Positions 1 through 11,331 of a stretch of DNA of 64,000 nucleotides are shown piece after piece (within the stretch, counting starts at the first letter, position 1; each line of letters starts with the position of its first letter). The stretch is from Trichoplusia ni (lineage: Eukaryota > Arthropoda > Insecta > Lepidoptera > Noctuidae). The notes under the pieces are model-generated. The model was not told where the DNA came from. It saw nothing but the letters and a program-made list of their open reading frames with translations, and did not search any database. The stretch is from positions 8,246,001 to 8,310,000 of the forward strand of contig NC_039493.1 of assembly GCF_003590095.1 (NCBI RefSeq). Direction: 5' to 3'. The position numbers and the translations under genes are program-made.

Positions 1-304
1 ACAGATTTGTAAATTTAATACTGAGTCAGAATCTCAATTAAATGTTTTTCATGCATGCAGATGCGATTGACTAGATAACAACATTAATGATAAAACATAT
101 AGCTAATGTATTTCGCTGAACGGAACCTTAAAAATGATGAGTAAGAAGATTAGGTTATTTACAATTTATTTTTAGTCAGTGTGTCTCCGTGATAGTATAG
201 GACATGTAACAATTACTTACTCACTTTATGACGTTGTTTAATACGACGAATGTTCGGATTATATTTTTTTGTCTAAAGGACGAGGAATTCAAATAATGTA
301 GATA
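1..304. other. Unannotated AT-rich DNA
   Basis: No ORF, RNA gene or clear repeat is visible in this stretch. Confidence 0.5.
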
Positions 305-308
305 TATT

Positions 309-485
309 AGCCGAATGGCTAAAGTCACCATGCCAAATCAACTGTAGGTATGTGACGTGTCGCGGGTTCTAGCCCCGCAAAGGATATCGTTTGTGTGATC
401 CACGAATGTTTGACCTGAGTCTGGGTGTCTTTGTGCATGTGACTTGAATATTTGTGAAAAAACCCGAAACACAACGATTAAATTC
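309..485 (+). mobile_element. tRNA-headed SINE copy
   Basis: The head has a tRNA-like A-box region (GCCGAATGGCT) and a B-box-like segment (GGGTTCTAGCCCC). It is followed by the body 'tgtgtgatccacgaatgtt' and 'gtgtctttgtgcatg', which recurs at 14.5, 29.4 and 39.4 kb and in reverse at 7.0 and 47.7 kb. Recurrence with a Pol III-like head marks a SINE, not a functional tRNA gene. Confidence 0.65.
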
Positions 486-1415
486 CAAGGGGTGGGACTC
501 GTTACTTTTTAAAGAATTTAAAAAGTTTCACTTAGTTGTTATTTTTAGTAAATTTCACAACACTGCGGAGTGCCTTTTGTAAATTCCAACTCCAGTATCT
601 GACAAGTTCTGTCAATGTACGTGCAAAATCGAAAACCGGTTGCTGACTTTCTAGATTTCAATAAGTACAGACAGGAAGAGCTGTATTTGAATAAAAGCGA
701 AAAAAAATAGTCTTTAAAACTACGATAAAGTACATTAAGAAGTGTTATAGTGACGCCTTCGTTAAAGACACATCAGAGTATTTTGTGTGTGCAATAAATA
801 TCTTTATGAAAGTTGTTTATTCAAAAGTAAAGTTAATAAAGTTGTAGTTGGTTCAAACAATCAATCTCCATATTAATTTCACTTTCATGGTTGATATGCA
901 TTCTGGCATCAGAGCTCAAATTGCTCGTGGCTACTGACATGTTTTAAAAATCCCTGAAAAAAATCAGGTGCCTAAGTTTTCTCGCGGTATATTTCTTTAT
1001 CGTTTTCATTAACCAAGAAAATGTATGTTTTGTGTGTTGTTTGTATTTTGCTTTGGGCTTTCCCGTAACACAAAAACTTGCTTTTTGAGTTAACTTGAAG
1101 AGAAAAGCTAAGCTAAAAATATATATATTTTTTCTATTATTTCTGCCGCACTCCCGTAAAATCTTAATTTAAATTATTCAAATACTATATTGATTTGTTT
1201 ATTACGTGAAAATCAATTATATGATGACATAGAGAGAATTATTATGATCAGTAGCTAGTTTTTGCCAGCAAGACACATTTTAGTAACATGCAAGAAGTAA
1301 CAGGTTCAGAACTGGCGAAGGCTATAAAATAATTTGTATATGAATATTAGCCAAGGCTGACCTTATTGTTATTATATATTACGCGGGTCCCTATGCTTCG
1401 TTTAATTAAAATATA
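486..1415. other. Unannotated AT-rich DNA
   Basis: No gene or recognisable repeat was found here. Confidence 0.4.
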
Positions 1416-1417
1416 AA

Positions 1418-1565
1418 GGTAGAACGAGCAACATCTTCTGTCAAGACGAACGCCATCTCAGTCTGCCCGTGAACATGATACCTGCAAAGGTTTCGAAACG
1501 CCGAGAACTAAAATCTAAAATGAAACCGCGATAAAATCCGAAAAAGTAGTTTCATTTCAATGTAT
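1418..1565 (+). mobile_element. Penelope-like element end fragment
   Basis: This segment is similar to the DNA just after the Penelope endonuclease ORF (about 12010-12162) and to 54082-54240. Shared blocks include 'aggtagaacgagcaacat', 'catctcagtctgcccgtga' and 'aagtagtttcatttcaat'. Only the terminal, non-coding part is present. Confidence 0.6.
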
Positions 1566-1574
1566 TTTATGTTA

Positions 1575-1822
1575 TTACTAGCTGACCCAGCAAACGTTGT
1601 TTCGCCGAATATTTCTTTTTCTAGTTGTATGTATTTTTAATACCGCATTATAAAAAAATAAAAAAAAATATCTTATCACTTAGGGGTAAGAAAAATAGAT
1701 GTTAGTCGATTCTCAGACCTACTGAATACGCATAAAAAATTTGGTAAAAATCGGTAATACCGTTTCGGAGGAGTATGGCAACTAACATCGTGACACGGGA
1801 ATTTTATATATTAGAAGATAAA
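1575..1822 (-). repeat. Dispersed repeat, 'agctgacccagcaaacgtt' family
   Basis: This is the reverse-complement counterpart of 19857-20145. Fragments also occur near 32815-32925, 42790-42955 and 61545-61690. Shared landmarks are the 'gctgacccagcaaacgttg' end, the 'tcggaggagtatgg' block and 'gtgacacgggaattttata'. It is an abundant lepidopteran-type interspersed repeat; I cannot name the family with certainty. Confidence 0.6.
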
Positions 1823-2700
1823 TGAGTTTCAGGGCTGACCATTGAACTAGGCTCGCATTTCACATTTATGTTTTTGTTGAGATAACATTTCTTTTTGTTC
1901 ATTAATTATTTTATTTTACAGTTAAAAGCACTAATTAGAATCAATTAAGTGAATTCTTTCGTCATTTTTGGACGTTAATAATTAAAAAACCGTAAGAGAT
2001 ATGTTTGCAAAAAATTGAGTACATATGCGTCTGGCAAGTCTCAATATATGAGCCAAATTAAATTTATTTATTGCATGTAGGTAAATATGTATATGTGAAA
2101 TAGTTTTGAAAAAAGGCATCCGTTACATGAACTTGGCTCTGACACGCTACCGCGTATCTAGATTTGGCTTGGGCACGGCATCAGACTAATATTCTTGGAT
2201 GATATGCTGATTGTTTATAATACAAACGATGTATCAGATTATAACATATCTGGCAGATATAATCAAAACTTGATAATGGCTATGTGTTTGTGAAGTTGAA
2301 ATTAAAACCATTTTATATCTTAAAAATCCGGACTTTTTTTAAACAAATTCCTTAACCCTTCGAAGAATCAATATTCAAATTATTATTTCTGTATCCATTT
2401 TTATGTGCTTATCCAGGGCCGAAGTGTCTATGGTCGGTCGTAATTCCCCTTTGACGCACTAACAACACCAAAGCTCTTTGGTTTCATTACCTGTTTTTAT
2501 TACAAGTTAAAGTCAGTATTTTTGATTGTTATTTTAGTTGCATTACTAACCGGATAAACGTCATGCTTAACTATTAAAAGTCATACTTCACTTCATTTCA
2601 TATTCGACTTTTACTCGGACTTTAACTTGGACTTAAATGTTCTTAAAAAAAGACTTTTGTTGTATCATTATAATTTATTCATGTCTTTTACAGATAATCA
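1823..2700. other. 3' flank of TRY1, unannotated
   Basis: No coding signal or named repeat is seen. This DNA lies downstream of the TRY1 stop codon. Confidence 0.4.
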
Positions 2701-2712
2701 GATATAATTTAT

Positions 2713-4311
2713 TTAGGCATTGCTTTGGATCCAAGAGCTGAAGCTGGAAACACGGGCGTTGACACCTGGGTAACGAGCCTGAGCACATCCCCAACCGAAA
2801 GAGCAAACACCAACAACGACACCGTTGTGGTAGAGAGGACCGCCAGAGTCTCCCTGGCACTGGTCGCGACCGCCGACGTCGAGCCAGCCGGAGCACAACA
2901 TGTTATTGGTGATGGACATGCCGACTTCAGCGTAACGCTGAGCGCAAGTGTTTTGGGCGACAGTCCAGATCTGCACGTGGCGGAGTTGCTCAGAAGCGGG
3001 ACCACCAGACTAAAACAAAATAAACAGCAACTCAATTTCGTAAAAGTAGAAATGTTTTTTCTGTTTATTTTTCCAAACTGAAAAATTTAATCCTTCTGTT
3101 ACGGGAGGTTTTACAAACACTCAAGAAATGTGACGCAAAAATAACTTAAGCGCACTAAAAGTTTAGTTAAGTATCAGTCGAGGTATACAATATAAGTACA
3201 CTTACAGAAATGGTTCCCCATCCAGTAGCCCAGACAACCTGGTTGTTACCAAGGTTGTAGTTGGAGCCGGCGATGGAAGCAGCGCGCACGTTGTTGTTGA
3301 AGGAGAAAGTGGAGGAAGAGCGAATGATAGAAACGTCATTGTTGAAAGTGTTTCCGTTGTAGTTAGGGTGGTTGATAATTTGTTGGGAGTTGTGAACAAC
3401 ACCGCCGCTGTTGGCGTTGGTGGAGCCCACACGGATTCTCCATCTGGCGGGTGCATCTCCACTGTAACAAAAAAGTAGACATTTTTTATGATATATGAAA
3501 TAATCATAGATCAATCCTTTGATGAACATATTAATCAAGTATTGGTTCTATATTTAATCTTATATGATTTTAGCTAGTTATTTGAGTACGATAATATATA
3601 CTTACATGGTGCAGTGAGCAGCAGTAAGGATGGATCTGTTGTTAAGGATGGTACCACCGCAAGCCTGTCTGTGTCCAGATGTGCCCCAAGAGAAGAGGAG
3701 AGCGGCCATCGATGGGTACTGGCCGATAGTGGTGACGGATCCCCCCACAATCCTCTGGGGATTTTTGGGGACGGCTGGAATAAAATAATACACGTTTAAA
3801 TTCCAATATTAATATGGGGCACAATTGGGAAATAAAATAAAATTGATAACGGGAAAGTAATCATTGCGTTCGAGAAGTCCATTCCATTATTTATCACTAA
3901 CAACATATACGAAGACTTTTTGACAGTAATTGAAATGAGTATCCACAAAAATAGTATAAATACCCAAAATAAAGTTGACACTGTGACTTTGGTGCGTACA
4001 TCACATGTCGTTTGCAACTCACCGAGTACTTTATACAAATCGATATCGCATATAAATAGTTTTCGAACAAAAGTCTAAATTTTGCTGCATTTCATTAAAA
4101 AATTCATGGAATTATGTGCTTCGCAAAAAGCTGATGGATTAGGATGATTGAAATTAGAAACTAGTGCACCTGTGTTTATCCGGTGAGGTGAATTGCAAAA
4201 GGCTACCAAGGAATTCATTCACATTTTCGTCCAATATCATTTTTTTATAATGCCAGTTTACATACCTGAAACAGCCGCTAAGCAGAGAGCTAACAGAGCC
4301 AACACACGCAT
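2713..4311 (-). CDS. TRY1, secreted midgut-type trypsin (4 exons)
   Basis: Exons run 4311-4266, 3774-3606, 3461-3206 and 3009-2713, all with GT-AG borders; the product is 255 aa. Residues 1-16 form a signal peptide (MRVLALLALCLAAVSA) and VPKNPQR is a short activation peptide cut before IVGG (residue 24). The catalytic triad is H69 (TAAHC), D114 (NNDVSII) and S212 (GDSGGP). D206, six residues before the Ser, gives the trypsin S1 pocket, so cleavage after Lys or Arg is expected. Position 215 (chymotrypsin numbering) is Phe rather than the usual Trp, in VCSFGWGC. An AATAAA signal (2708-2713) overlaps the stop codon. TRY1 and TRY10 flank the A-C repeat blocks. A digestive role in the larval gut is inferred from family and secretion signal; no lesion was seen. 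Confidence 0.93.
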
Positions 4312-4358
4312 TTTCAGTTTCCTTAGTCACGTTTGTGGTATTGAATTGGAATGATGAG

Positions 4359-4432
4359 TATTTATAGCAATTGAATTGCAGATAGGGATTAATTTATCAC
4401 GATAAAACAATTATCAAAACACAGAAATTACA
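4359..4432 (-). promoter_or_regulatory. TRY1 core promoter with TATA box and GATA cluster
   Basis: On the minus strand TATAAATA lies at 4366-4359, about 50 nt upstream of the ATG, leaving a short leader. Just upstream, four GATA-type cores fall within 35 nt (about 4381-4384, 4394-4398, 4401-4404 and 4411-4415, either orientation). GATA factors are known regulators of insect midgut genes; use here is inferred. Confidence 0.6.
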
Positions 4433-4624
4433 AAATTTATCAAGTCTTTGTATAATTAGTACATCAATGGATCCGTACATATTTTTATATTTTTGTACCT
4501 ATTGTTTAAATTAACGATCTTAATGACATCGGTAGTTATGCCTTTGATAAAAAATAAACACGATGAATGAAAAAGAGAAGTATACGTAAGTAGTAGTAAT
4601 CCATACTTCCATACTATTTACTAT

Positions 4625-4995
4625 TTTTAATATTATAAATGCGAAAGTATCTCTGTCTGTCTGTCTCGCTTTCACGCCCAAATTACTTAACCGCTCGGCA
4701 TCAAATTTGTTACACAGATAGTTGAGAGCCTGAAAAAGGACATAGGCTACTTTTTAACTGAGTAAAAATGGTTGTAATAGGGGGGTAATGGTTCGAAATG
4801 TAGCGAGACATAAGCAACAATTGTAACCATACCCACTATCAGAATGCTGTTGTTATTGTCATTACATTTTGAAGTGACAACTGAACTAGTTTGTATACTA
4901 GATTACTATTCATGAAATTTTGTCCGTATTGTTATCATTCATTACAAAAAGTTCCAAGTTTGAACGCGGGTAAAACCGCAGGGGCACATCTGGTA
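4625..4995 (-). repeat. Dispersed repeat of the 'gcgaaagt...cgcgggtaaaaccgc' type
   Basis: It begins 'tattataaatgcgaaagta' with a short (tctg)n run and has an internal 'gaaaaaggacataggctac' block. It ends near 'acgcgggtaaaaccgcagg'. It looks like the reverse-oriented relative of the copies at 10972-11230 and 26045-26335. No ORF. Confidence 0.5.
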
Positions 4996-5640
4996 TGTAT
5001 ATTAGTAATAAGGAATTGGTCAACGTTTGCAACCAGCAACCACTCCGCAATTTGACCTCAAATTAAAAATAAGGTTATGATTTGCAAAATGTGATTGAAA
5101 TATTAATGAAATGTAAATATATTTTTGACATTAAAACGTCTTATAATTAGTGCAAAAAAAAATGCGGCGTTACCTCGCCCTGAGGTGCTCCATTTCCTTT
5201 TTTTTACAATGGAAAAATGTTACCATTTAATCAATATACATATTCTTATAACTTTGTCACGTTCAACTATCGTCAGTAAACCGATTCTTTACTCAGACGG
5301 AATAGCATATACCTAAGTCAATTGAGACTGTTCAGATAAAAGAATTATATGTCATGACAATAACAAATGATCGTAAAGGTTTTTTAATTCACTGTGCAGA
5401 ACGCTAAAATGATAGGTTAGAAGATTAAGCAACAATAAAAATAGCCAGTGTATTTCCGTGACTGCACAGAATATGTCGTATGTGATAATTATTATCTTTT
5501 TAATTAGACTTTCATTGTGTTACTTGTATATAGTCAGGCTTGTTAATTTCATCCCGTCGTGATGTTTGTCTAATATCAGAAACCAATTCGCAAAAAACGG
5601 GAAATTTTAAAGAAAAACATGTTATTACTAAAGATGTTTT
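4996..5640. other. Unannotated AT-rich DNA
   Basis: The longest ORF here is about 63 codons, with no recognisable product. Nothing else was seen. Confidence 0.4.
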
Positions 5641-5644
5641 TTTC

Positions 5645-6095
5645 GAGGAGGATGATTTTTTTCGAAGCTGCTCGTGCCTAAGCAATTACTGCAGAAGTGA
5701 ATCGATCACAGGTTAAGCTACGCTTAACGCGTTTGCATCGTAGATTGAGTGAATATCTTTGTCATAACGATTTCCTCCGTGCTTCGGAAGGCACGTTAAA
5801 TTGTGGGTCCCCACTGTTATACATACATCTTCGGCAGTCGTTACAGGTAGTCAGAAGCTAGAAAGTCTGACAACCAGTCTTATCGTGTTGAGGACGTCAG
5901 ATAGACAGTCGTAGCAGTTTCTTTTTAAAACATTTGTACATAGCTGAATCCGGTTAGACTGAAAAACGACGAGGAACTCGTTATGACAAAGATGGTCACC
6001 CATCTACGGACCAACCGCGTCAAGCATAGCTTAACCTGTGATCGTTTCACTTATGCGGTTATAGCTTAGCCACGAGCTCCTCTTCGTGATTATTG
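5645..6095. mobile_element. Fold-back element with about 90-nt inverted ends
   Basis: The left end (about 5645-5735, with 'gatcacaggttaagctacgc') is the imperfect reverse complement of the right end (about 6015-6095, with 'agcatagcttaacctgtgatc'). The interior has the 'aaggcacgttaaattgtgg' block of the repeat also found at 16.4, 31.5 and 41.5 kb. No ORF is present, so it is a non-autonomous inverted-repeat element. Confidence 0.55.
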
Positions 6096-6509
6096 AGTCT
6101 GTTACTTTATTAAATCCAGGTATTATTTTTCGAAGATATTTCTAAGACAACTGTGGTTACCATTACATGCATTATCCTAGGTATTTACACAGCTAATAGT
6201 TTGGGTGAGAGAAGAATTCGTGAGGGGTCACCAAAACCTTCCTCTATTTCCTCTCTGTAATCGGACCAGTTTTTGCGGCGTGCGTACAATTCTTCTCGCT
6301 ACCTCTTCACTCTCTCTATTTAAGTATAAATCACATTAGATCGCATTACCAGCCTAACGAAACAAATACTAGGTACAAACACAAATACTTTCGGCAAAAA
6401 ATATCTACCAATCGGTCTACATACAGGACTGTAATACGAATACAAATAAAATAAAAGTTACTTTTTATCCTTTATTCATTAAAATGTTCGTAATTGCCCA
6501 ATGCATTTC
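6096..6509. other. Spacer downstream of TRY2
   Basis: Nothing identified except AT-rich flanking DNA. Confidence 0.35.
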
Positions 6510-6962
6510 CTAGGCATTGCTTTGGATCCAAGAAGTAAAGCTAGACACACGAGCGTTGACACCTGGGTAACGAGCCTGAGCACATCCCCAACCGAAAGAG
6601 CAAACACCAACAACGACACCGTTGTGGTAGAGAGGACCGCCAGAGTCTCCCTGGCACTGGTCGCGACCGCCGACGTCGAGCCAGCCGCAGCACAACATGT
6701 TATTGGTGTAAATATGCCGACTTCAGAGTAACGCTGAGCGCAAGTGTTTTGGGCGACAGTCCAGATCTGCACGAGGCGGAGTTGCTCAGAAGCGGGACCA
6801 CCAGACTAAAACAAAATAAATAGCAACTCAATTTCGTAAAGGTGGAAATGTTTTTTCTGTTTATTTTTCCAAACTGAAGAATTTAATCCTTATGCGTAAC
6901 ATAGTTTGAGAGGTGAGTAGTATTAGTTAGTGAGAGGAGGTTTTACAAACACTCAAGTCTTA

Positions 6963-7115
6963 AAACACCCAACTCTGGATAATCATTCGTGGATACCACA
7001 AATACTTGTCCTATTCGGGGATCGAACTCGCGACACGTCGCCCTCAGAGGGCGTTTGGCATAGTGACCCTCAACCACTCGGCTATCCATGCAGTCTTAAT
7101 GAAGAAACTTCATGC
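6963..7115 (-). mobile_element. SINE in intron 3 of TRY2
   Basis: Read on the minus strand it has a tRNA-like head (GATAGCCGAGTGGTTGAGG) and a B box (GAGTTCGATCCCCGAATAG), then the SINE body ending near 'tatccacgaatg'. It is in the same orientation as the pseudogene. Confidence 0.65.
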
Positions 7116-8149
7116 AACGATAAATACCATCGTTAGCGTAGTTATTCAATGGGTCCATAAGACAGAAATAAATGTTCAAAGTTACAAATGTGCTTTTAAA
7201 ACAATAATAATATAAAACTATTAAGCACATATTATGAAACTGTCAATGAAGCAGGCATCATTTGTCTTGACATTTTTTCCTCTTAAGTCGTAATCCGTAT
7301 CTATAAGGTTTTACAAAAAAAAAAACTTACTGAAATTGTTCCCCATCCTGCGGCCCAGACAACCTGGTTGTTGCCTAAGTTGTAGTTGGAGCCGGCGATA
7401 GAAGCAGGTTAAAAATTGTTGTTAAATGAAATGGTCGAGGATATTTTAATGATAGAAATGTCATTGTTGAAAGTGTTTCCATTGTAGTTGGGGTGGTTGA
7501 TAATAGACTGGGTGTTGTGGACAACGCCGCCACTGTTGGCAAAAGTAGAGCCTACTCGGACTTTCCAATTAAAAGGTGAGTCCCCACTGAAACATAAACA
7601 TTGGATTCATGATTTATCTATGCAAACGCGAAACTTGGTTAAAACTGCAGAACACGTCCCAACAGCCAAACTTACATGGTGCAGTGTGCAGCAGTAAGGA
7701 TGGATTTGCTGGTGAGAATGGAACCCCCGCAAGCCTGGTTGTGAGATCCCCAAGAGGACCAAGCAAAGAGGAGTGAAGCTATTGTAGGGTACTGACCAAT
7801 AGTGGTCAGAGATCCTCCAACAATCCTCTGCGGATTTTTGGGGGCAGCTGAAAAAAAATATTAATAAGGACTAAGGTGTTTTTGTTATAAACACTTCCGC
7901 TTATTCTATTAGTCTAAAACAATAAATTAAAAACTTTTATGCAACCAAACTATTATCTAAAACAAAAATGCCTTGCTACTTGTACGAACGTTTCGTAGTA
8001 AGAAATTTTCAAAAGTTACCAGAGGTTATGAGCAGCCATCAATAGTATACATTCAAAAAATGCAAACACACGATGTGTACAAGCTTCTGTTCTTCCTAAA
8101 TCTTAATTCTATAATCCTTTCCCCCTGATGTTACTCAGAAATATTTAAA

Positions 8150-8570
8150 ATCATGACAGGACTGGAAACACCAGGATACGGAAAGCCTTCTTGATTAACT
8201 AAAAACACTTAGTGACATCAGGAAATGCAACTCAACAATCCAACTGTTTTTAAATAAAACCGATGCCCCTTTTTGTGGTTAATCAGGGGAATCCTCATGG
8301 ACATCCACCTCCTCGGAGGAGGAAGCAGGTAGTGTCAGACTTGCTGACTAAAAAAGCGATGCCCCTTAACTATGTAATCATTATATCGTGGAAGAGTCTC
8401 ACAAGCATTTAAGTCAAATGCACAAAGACAACCAGACTCAGACAAGCATTCGTGGTCAGAACATACTGTCCATAGTCGGTTTAGGGAAAAAAGTCGGGAA
8501 AAAAAACCATATCGTTCTAAAAGGTCGCCCATATTGGTTCAAAGAAGCCAATGGGCGATCCGAAGTAGAT
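8150..8570. repeat. Retroelement 3'-end-like remnant in intron 1 of TRY2
   Basis: The minus-strand reading contains GTCCATGAGGATTCCCC after a Cys-rich CCTCC tract, matching the 'gtccatgaggatttccccg' end near 20.7 kb. A SINE-like 'cagactcagacaagcattcg' block lies at 8429-8448. It is degraded, and limits are approximate. Confidence 0.35.
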
Positions 8571-8869
8571 AGTGTTGGATGATTGTGATATTGCTTACTA
8601 GAAATGTTAAATGACCTAATAAAGTTATTAAATAACCTCCTCTTAAGGCGACATCAGTACTTAAACATTACCAAGCCGAAAAGTGTTTCACTAGATGAAT
8701 CTACGAGTACTTAGCTCATACTTGGTCTATACAATTCGATCACAGAGAAGAATAAACATGACATAATTCACTCACCAGTCGCGACCACGAAGCAGAGAGC
8801 CAACAGAGCAATCACACGCATTTTGCTTAACAATATCTAGTATGTAATGATTGAAACTCTTTACTACTT

Positions 8870-10430
8870 ATATGGACCAGAAATCTGATAACAGTCCATC
8901 TTCAACACAATCTAGGGTTATCGATATGATTAGCTAAGAATATTAGCTTGTTAATGGTTCTTAATCTCTTAAGCGTTGTGGAGAGATCGTAGATGATTTT
9001 GCTCAAAGATTAAAAGCCATATTGTATTTGACGTTGATACAGAGTATTGTAGATTATTACACCTTGCTTGAGTTTAGCAAGCTCGGGTGTGTTTTTTAAC
9101 AACTTCATACTTCTGATAATATTGAATACTCCTTCTATTATATTTGTTAGATTATAAACTTTATAAAAGGATTGACCTCCTTTGTCATAGATGACAAGTT
9201 TGAATTTAAAATGTTTTGTTTTTTTCTGATGCTTGAAGTGATGTTGTTTTTTCGTTCAGTTGTCAGTAGTTTTTGTTCCGAATGAACAATAAAATAAATC
9301 TTGCTTAATCGGACGTATTTATTAAAATAACCTGAACTCAATAATATTATCAAAAATCGTCCAAAAATCTCGTCAGCTTGCCTAACATTGGTATTAGATA
9401 TGTGACGGTAACTTTGAGTATACTTTGTGCCTTGCCAAGAACAGGGTGAATTTCCCGGACCCAAAAATTGCGTGGCATCGATGAAATCGGTACTAAAAAG
9501 CATTGTTATAATGTTCTAACATTGTTTTTAGGTAGATGACATAAAAATCTATCTGTAGCACTAAATATTTTATTAATAGAATTAATAGGTTTTCCAAAAA
9601 AAAAAGTTAAACCACATAATCTTTCACTGCCGTGTTTGTCCACACGTCACCTTGATGTATTAAATACATATTTGATCAAAAATGTATCGTTATTTATATT
9701 AAAACCTATACTTCATTTATTATAACATTAGAAAAAAGAGGCTCGTAAAAGCAGGAGTGCGGAACATTTTATTTCTATTTTAAATTACAAAACAAAACAA
9801 CAACCCGATAACAACACTAATAACGATAAGAAAACAATAACTAAACTGTAAAAATCACGAAAACTTGGCAATAACAACGAACAGGATGCAGTATTCACAA
9901 GTGAATGACATAGATAGATACTTTTGTGACATATAACTTCAAATGACATAAACCGGCAAAATGAGAATATCCCTTCTGTCACAACTTATGAAAGGATTAG
10001 GTAACCTCTTAGATTTTGTAGGATTATACTGAAGGGAAAAACGTTCCGGGTATTGTGCATCGCTGCTTCTTTTAAGTTTTTAGCATTGACACTGGAATTT
10101 TAATATGGCTGAAATAATATATTTAAATGAAAGTCACTTAATTTCATAAGGTTAAGTATCAAAATAATTACAGTGATTTGTACGAATGGATATATATATA
10201 GATGTGTAATAAATTCGGCGTAAATCACAACTTTAAAATGTTTGTTGTATTTTTGCTGCAAAGTGTGCCTTAAAAAGAACCCTTTTTAACTTCTGTCTAA
10301 TGCTATAAGAAATGAAGTATAGTTTTATTTGATTCGTGAATAGTTAAAGTATTGTCTCGGAATACATCTATTCAAATATTTAAACAATACAACGTATGGT
10401 TAATAAAAAACCGTTTGTCCCAGAACTACC
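8870..10430. other. Spacer between TRY2 and the repeat-motif region
   Basis: No conserved domain is seen in the small ORFs. A TATA-like CATATAAG sits about 50 nt upstream of the TRY2 ATG at the left edge. Confidence 0.4.
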
Positions 10431-10971
10431 TTTCATCGCCATGCCCTAAACATATTTGAGAATATTGCATATTCTAACGTTTTGCGTCGCTCCTGTTGTG
10501 CGTTAAACATTGCATATAAGTACGTCGAAAGGCTCGACAAGGAACGACGTGTGTACGTGCCTGCGTTTTCGAGCCATAATTAAAAGTATTCGATTTTTTT
10601 GTACTGGACATTTTTTCTTTCATCGCCGTGGATAGGTCTAACTTCTAATTAAATAAGTTTTTAATCTCGATTGAGCATTCAATACAATGCCATTGATATT
10701 AAGTTTATTTGTAAAGTGTTCATTACTCTGAATTATTACCATTTTTTTAGTAAATTGAATTATATCCCTTGATTTTCATCGCCGTGCTCTCATTGCCGTG
10801 GTTTCCTTGGACAAAATTTGCTATGGTAATGAAAAACAATACACGGGAATGAAAAAAACATCATCGCCGTGCCTTGTAAAACAGTTTCCTTTCATTGCCG
10901 TGGCCACGTTTTTCATTTCCGTGACTTATGTTTTCATCGCCACTGGACAGGGATGTATCTATTTATAGTTA

Positions 10972-11232
10972 TACTAGCTGTTGCCCGCGACTTCGTCCCG
11001 CGTGGTTAGAGGATATAAGTTATGATGTATACCTGCCCTGTTTTTTTCCACATTTTCTATTGTATCTTCGCTCCTATTAGTCGCAGCGTGATGGTATATA
11101 GCCTAAAACCTTCCTCGATGAATGGTCTATTGAATACACCATTTATCGATAATTTTTGAACCAGTAGTTCCTATGATTAGCGCTCGCAATCAAACAAACA
11201 AACTCTTTAGCTTTATATATTAGTATTGATTA
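10972..11232 (+). repeat. Dispersed repeat, 'agctgttgcccgcgacttcg' family
   Basis: It opens 'ctagctgttgcccgcgactt', runs through 'ttgaaccagtagttcctatg' and ends near 'ctttatatattagta'. Related copies are at 26045-26335 and, truncated, 37172-37315. Confidence 0.6.
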
Positions 11233-11331
11233 TAAAAATAATATCACGTGTTACTGGATTTTTACATATTATATTCTATTACTATTGCGTATAAATTAAT
11301 AGTATTTATTTCTGTTTCAATTATTAACTTT

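Larger units (their letters stand above)
6510..8821 (-). pseudogene. TRY2, trypsin pseudogene
   Basis: All four exons are recognisable: 8821-8776, 7847-7676, 7586-7331 and 6805-6510. Exons 1 and 2 are open (signal MRVIALLALCFVVAT, NPQR before IVGG, TAAHC). Exon 3 keeps the catalytic Asp (NNDISII) but has an in-frame TAA at 7411-7409, where other copies have Arg in NNVRAAS. Exon 4 is 296 nt instead of 297; one base is missing near 6706-6715, shifting the frame before the active-site Ser (GDSGGP and the pocket Asp survive in the other frame). Splice sites are intact. Exon 2 is one codon longer than in the other trypsins. Closest exon-4 match in the window is TRY1. It cannot encode a full protease. 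Confidence 0.88.

Noticed and set aside
309..400. Possible tRNA gene
   Set aside because: The B box is present, but no complete cloverleaf can be folded and the segment recurs with a SINE body.
2725..3081. Plus-strand ORFs antisense to trypsin last exons (for example 2725-3081, 19005-19379, 25153-25398, 45546-45902)
   Set aside because: They are shadows of the minus-strand exons, reading the complement of conserved protease codons and running past exon borders; none has an independent domain.
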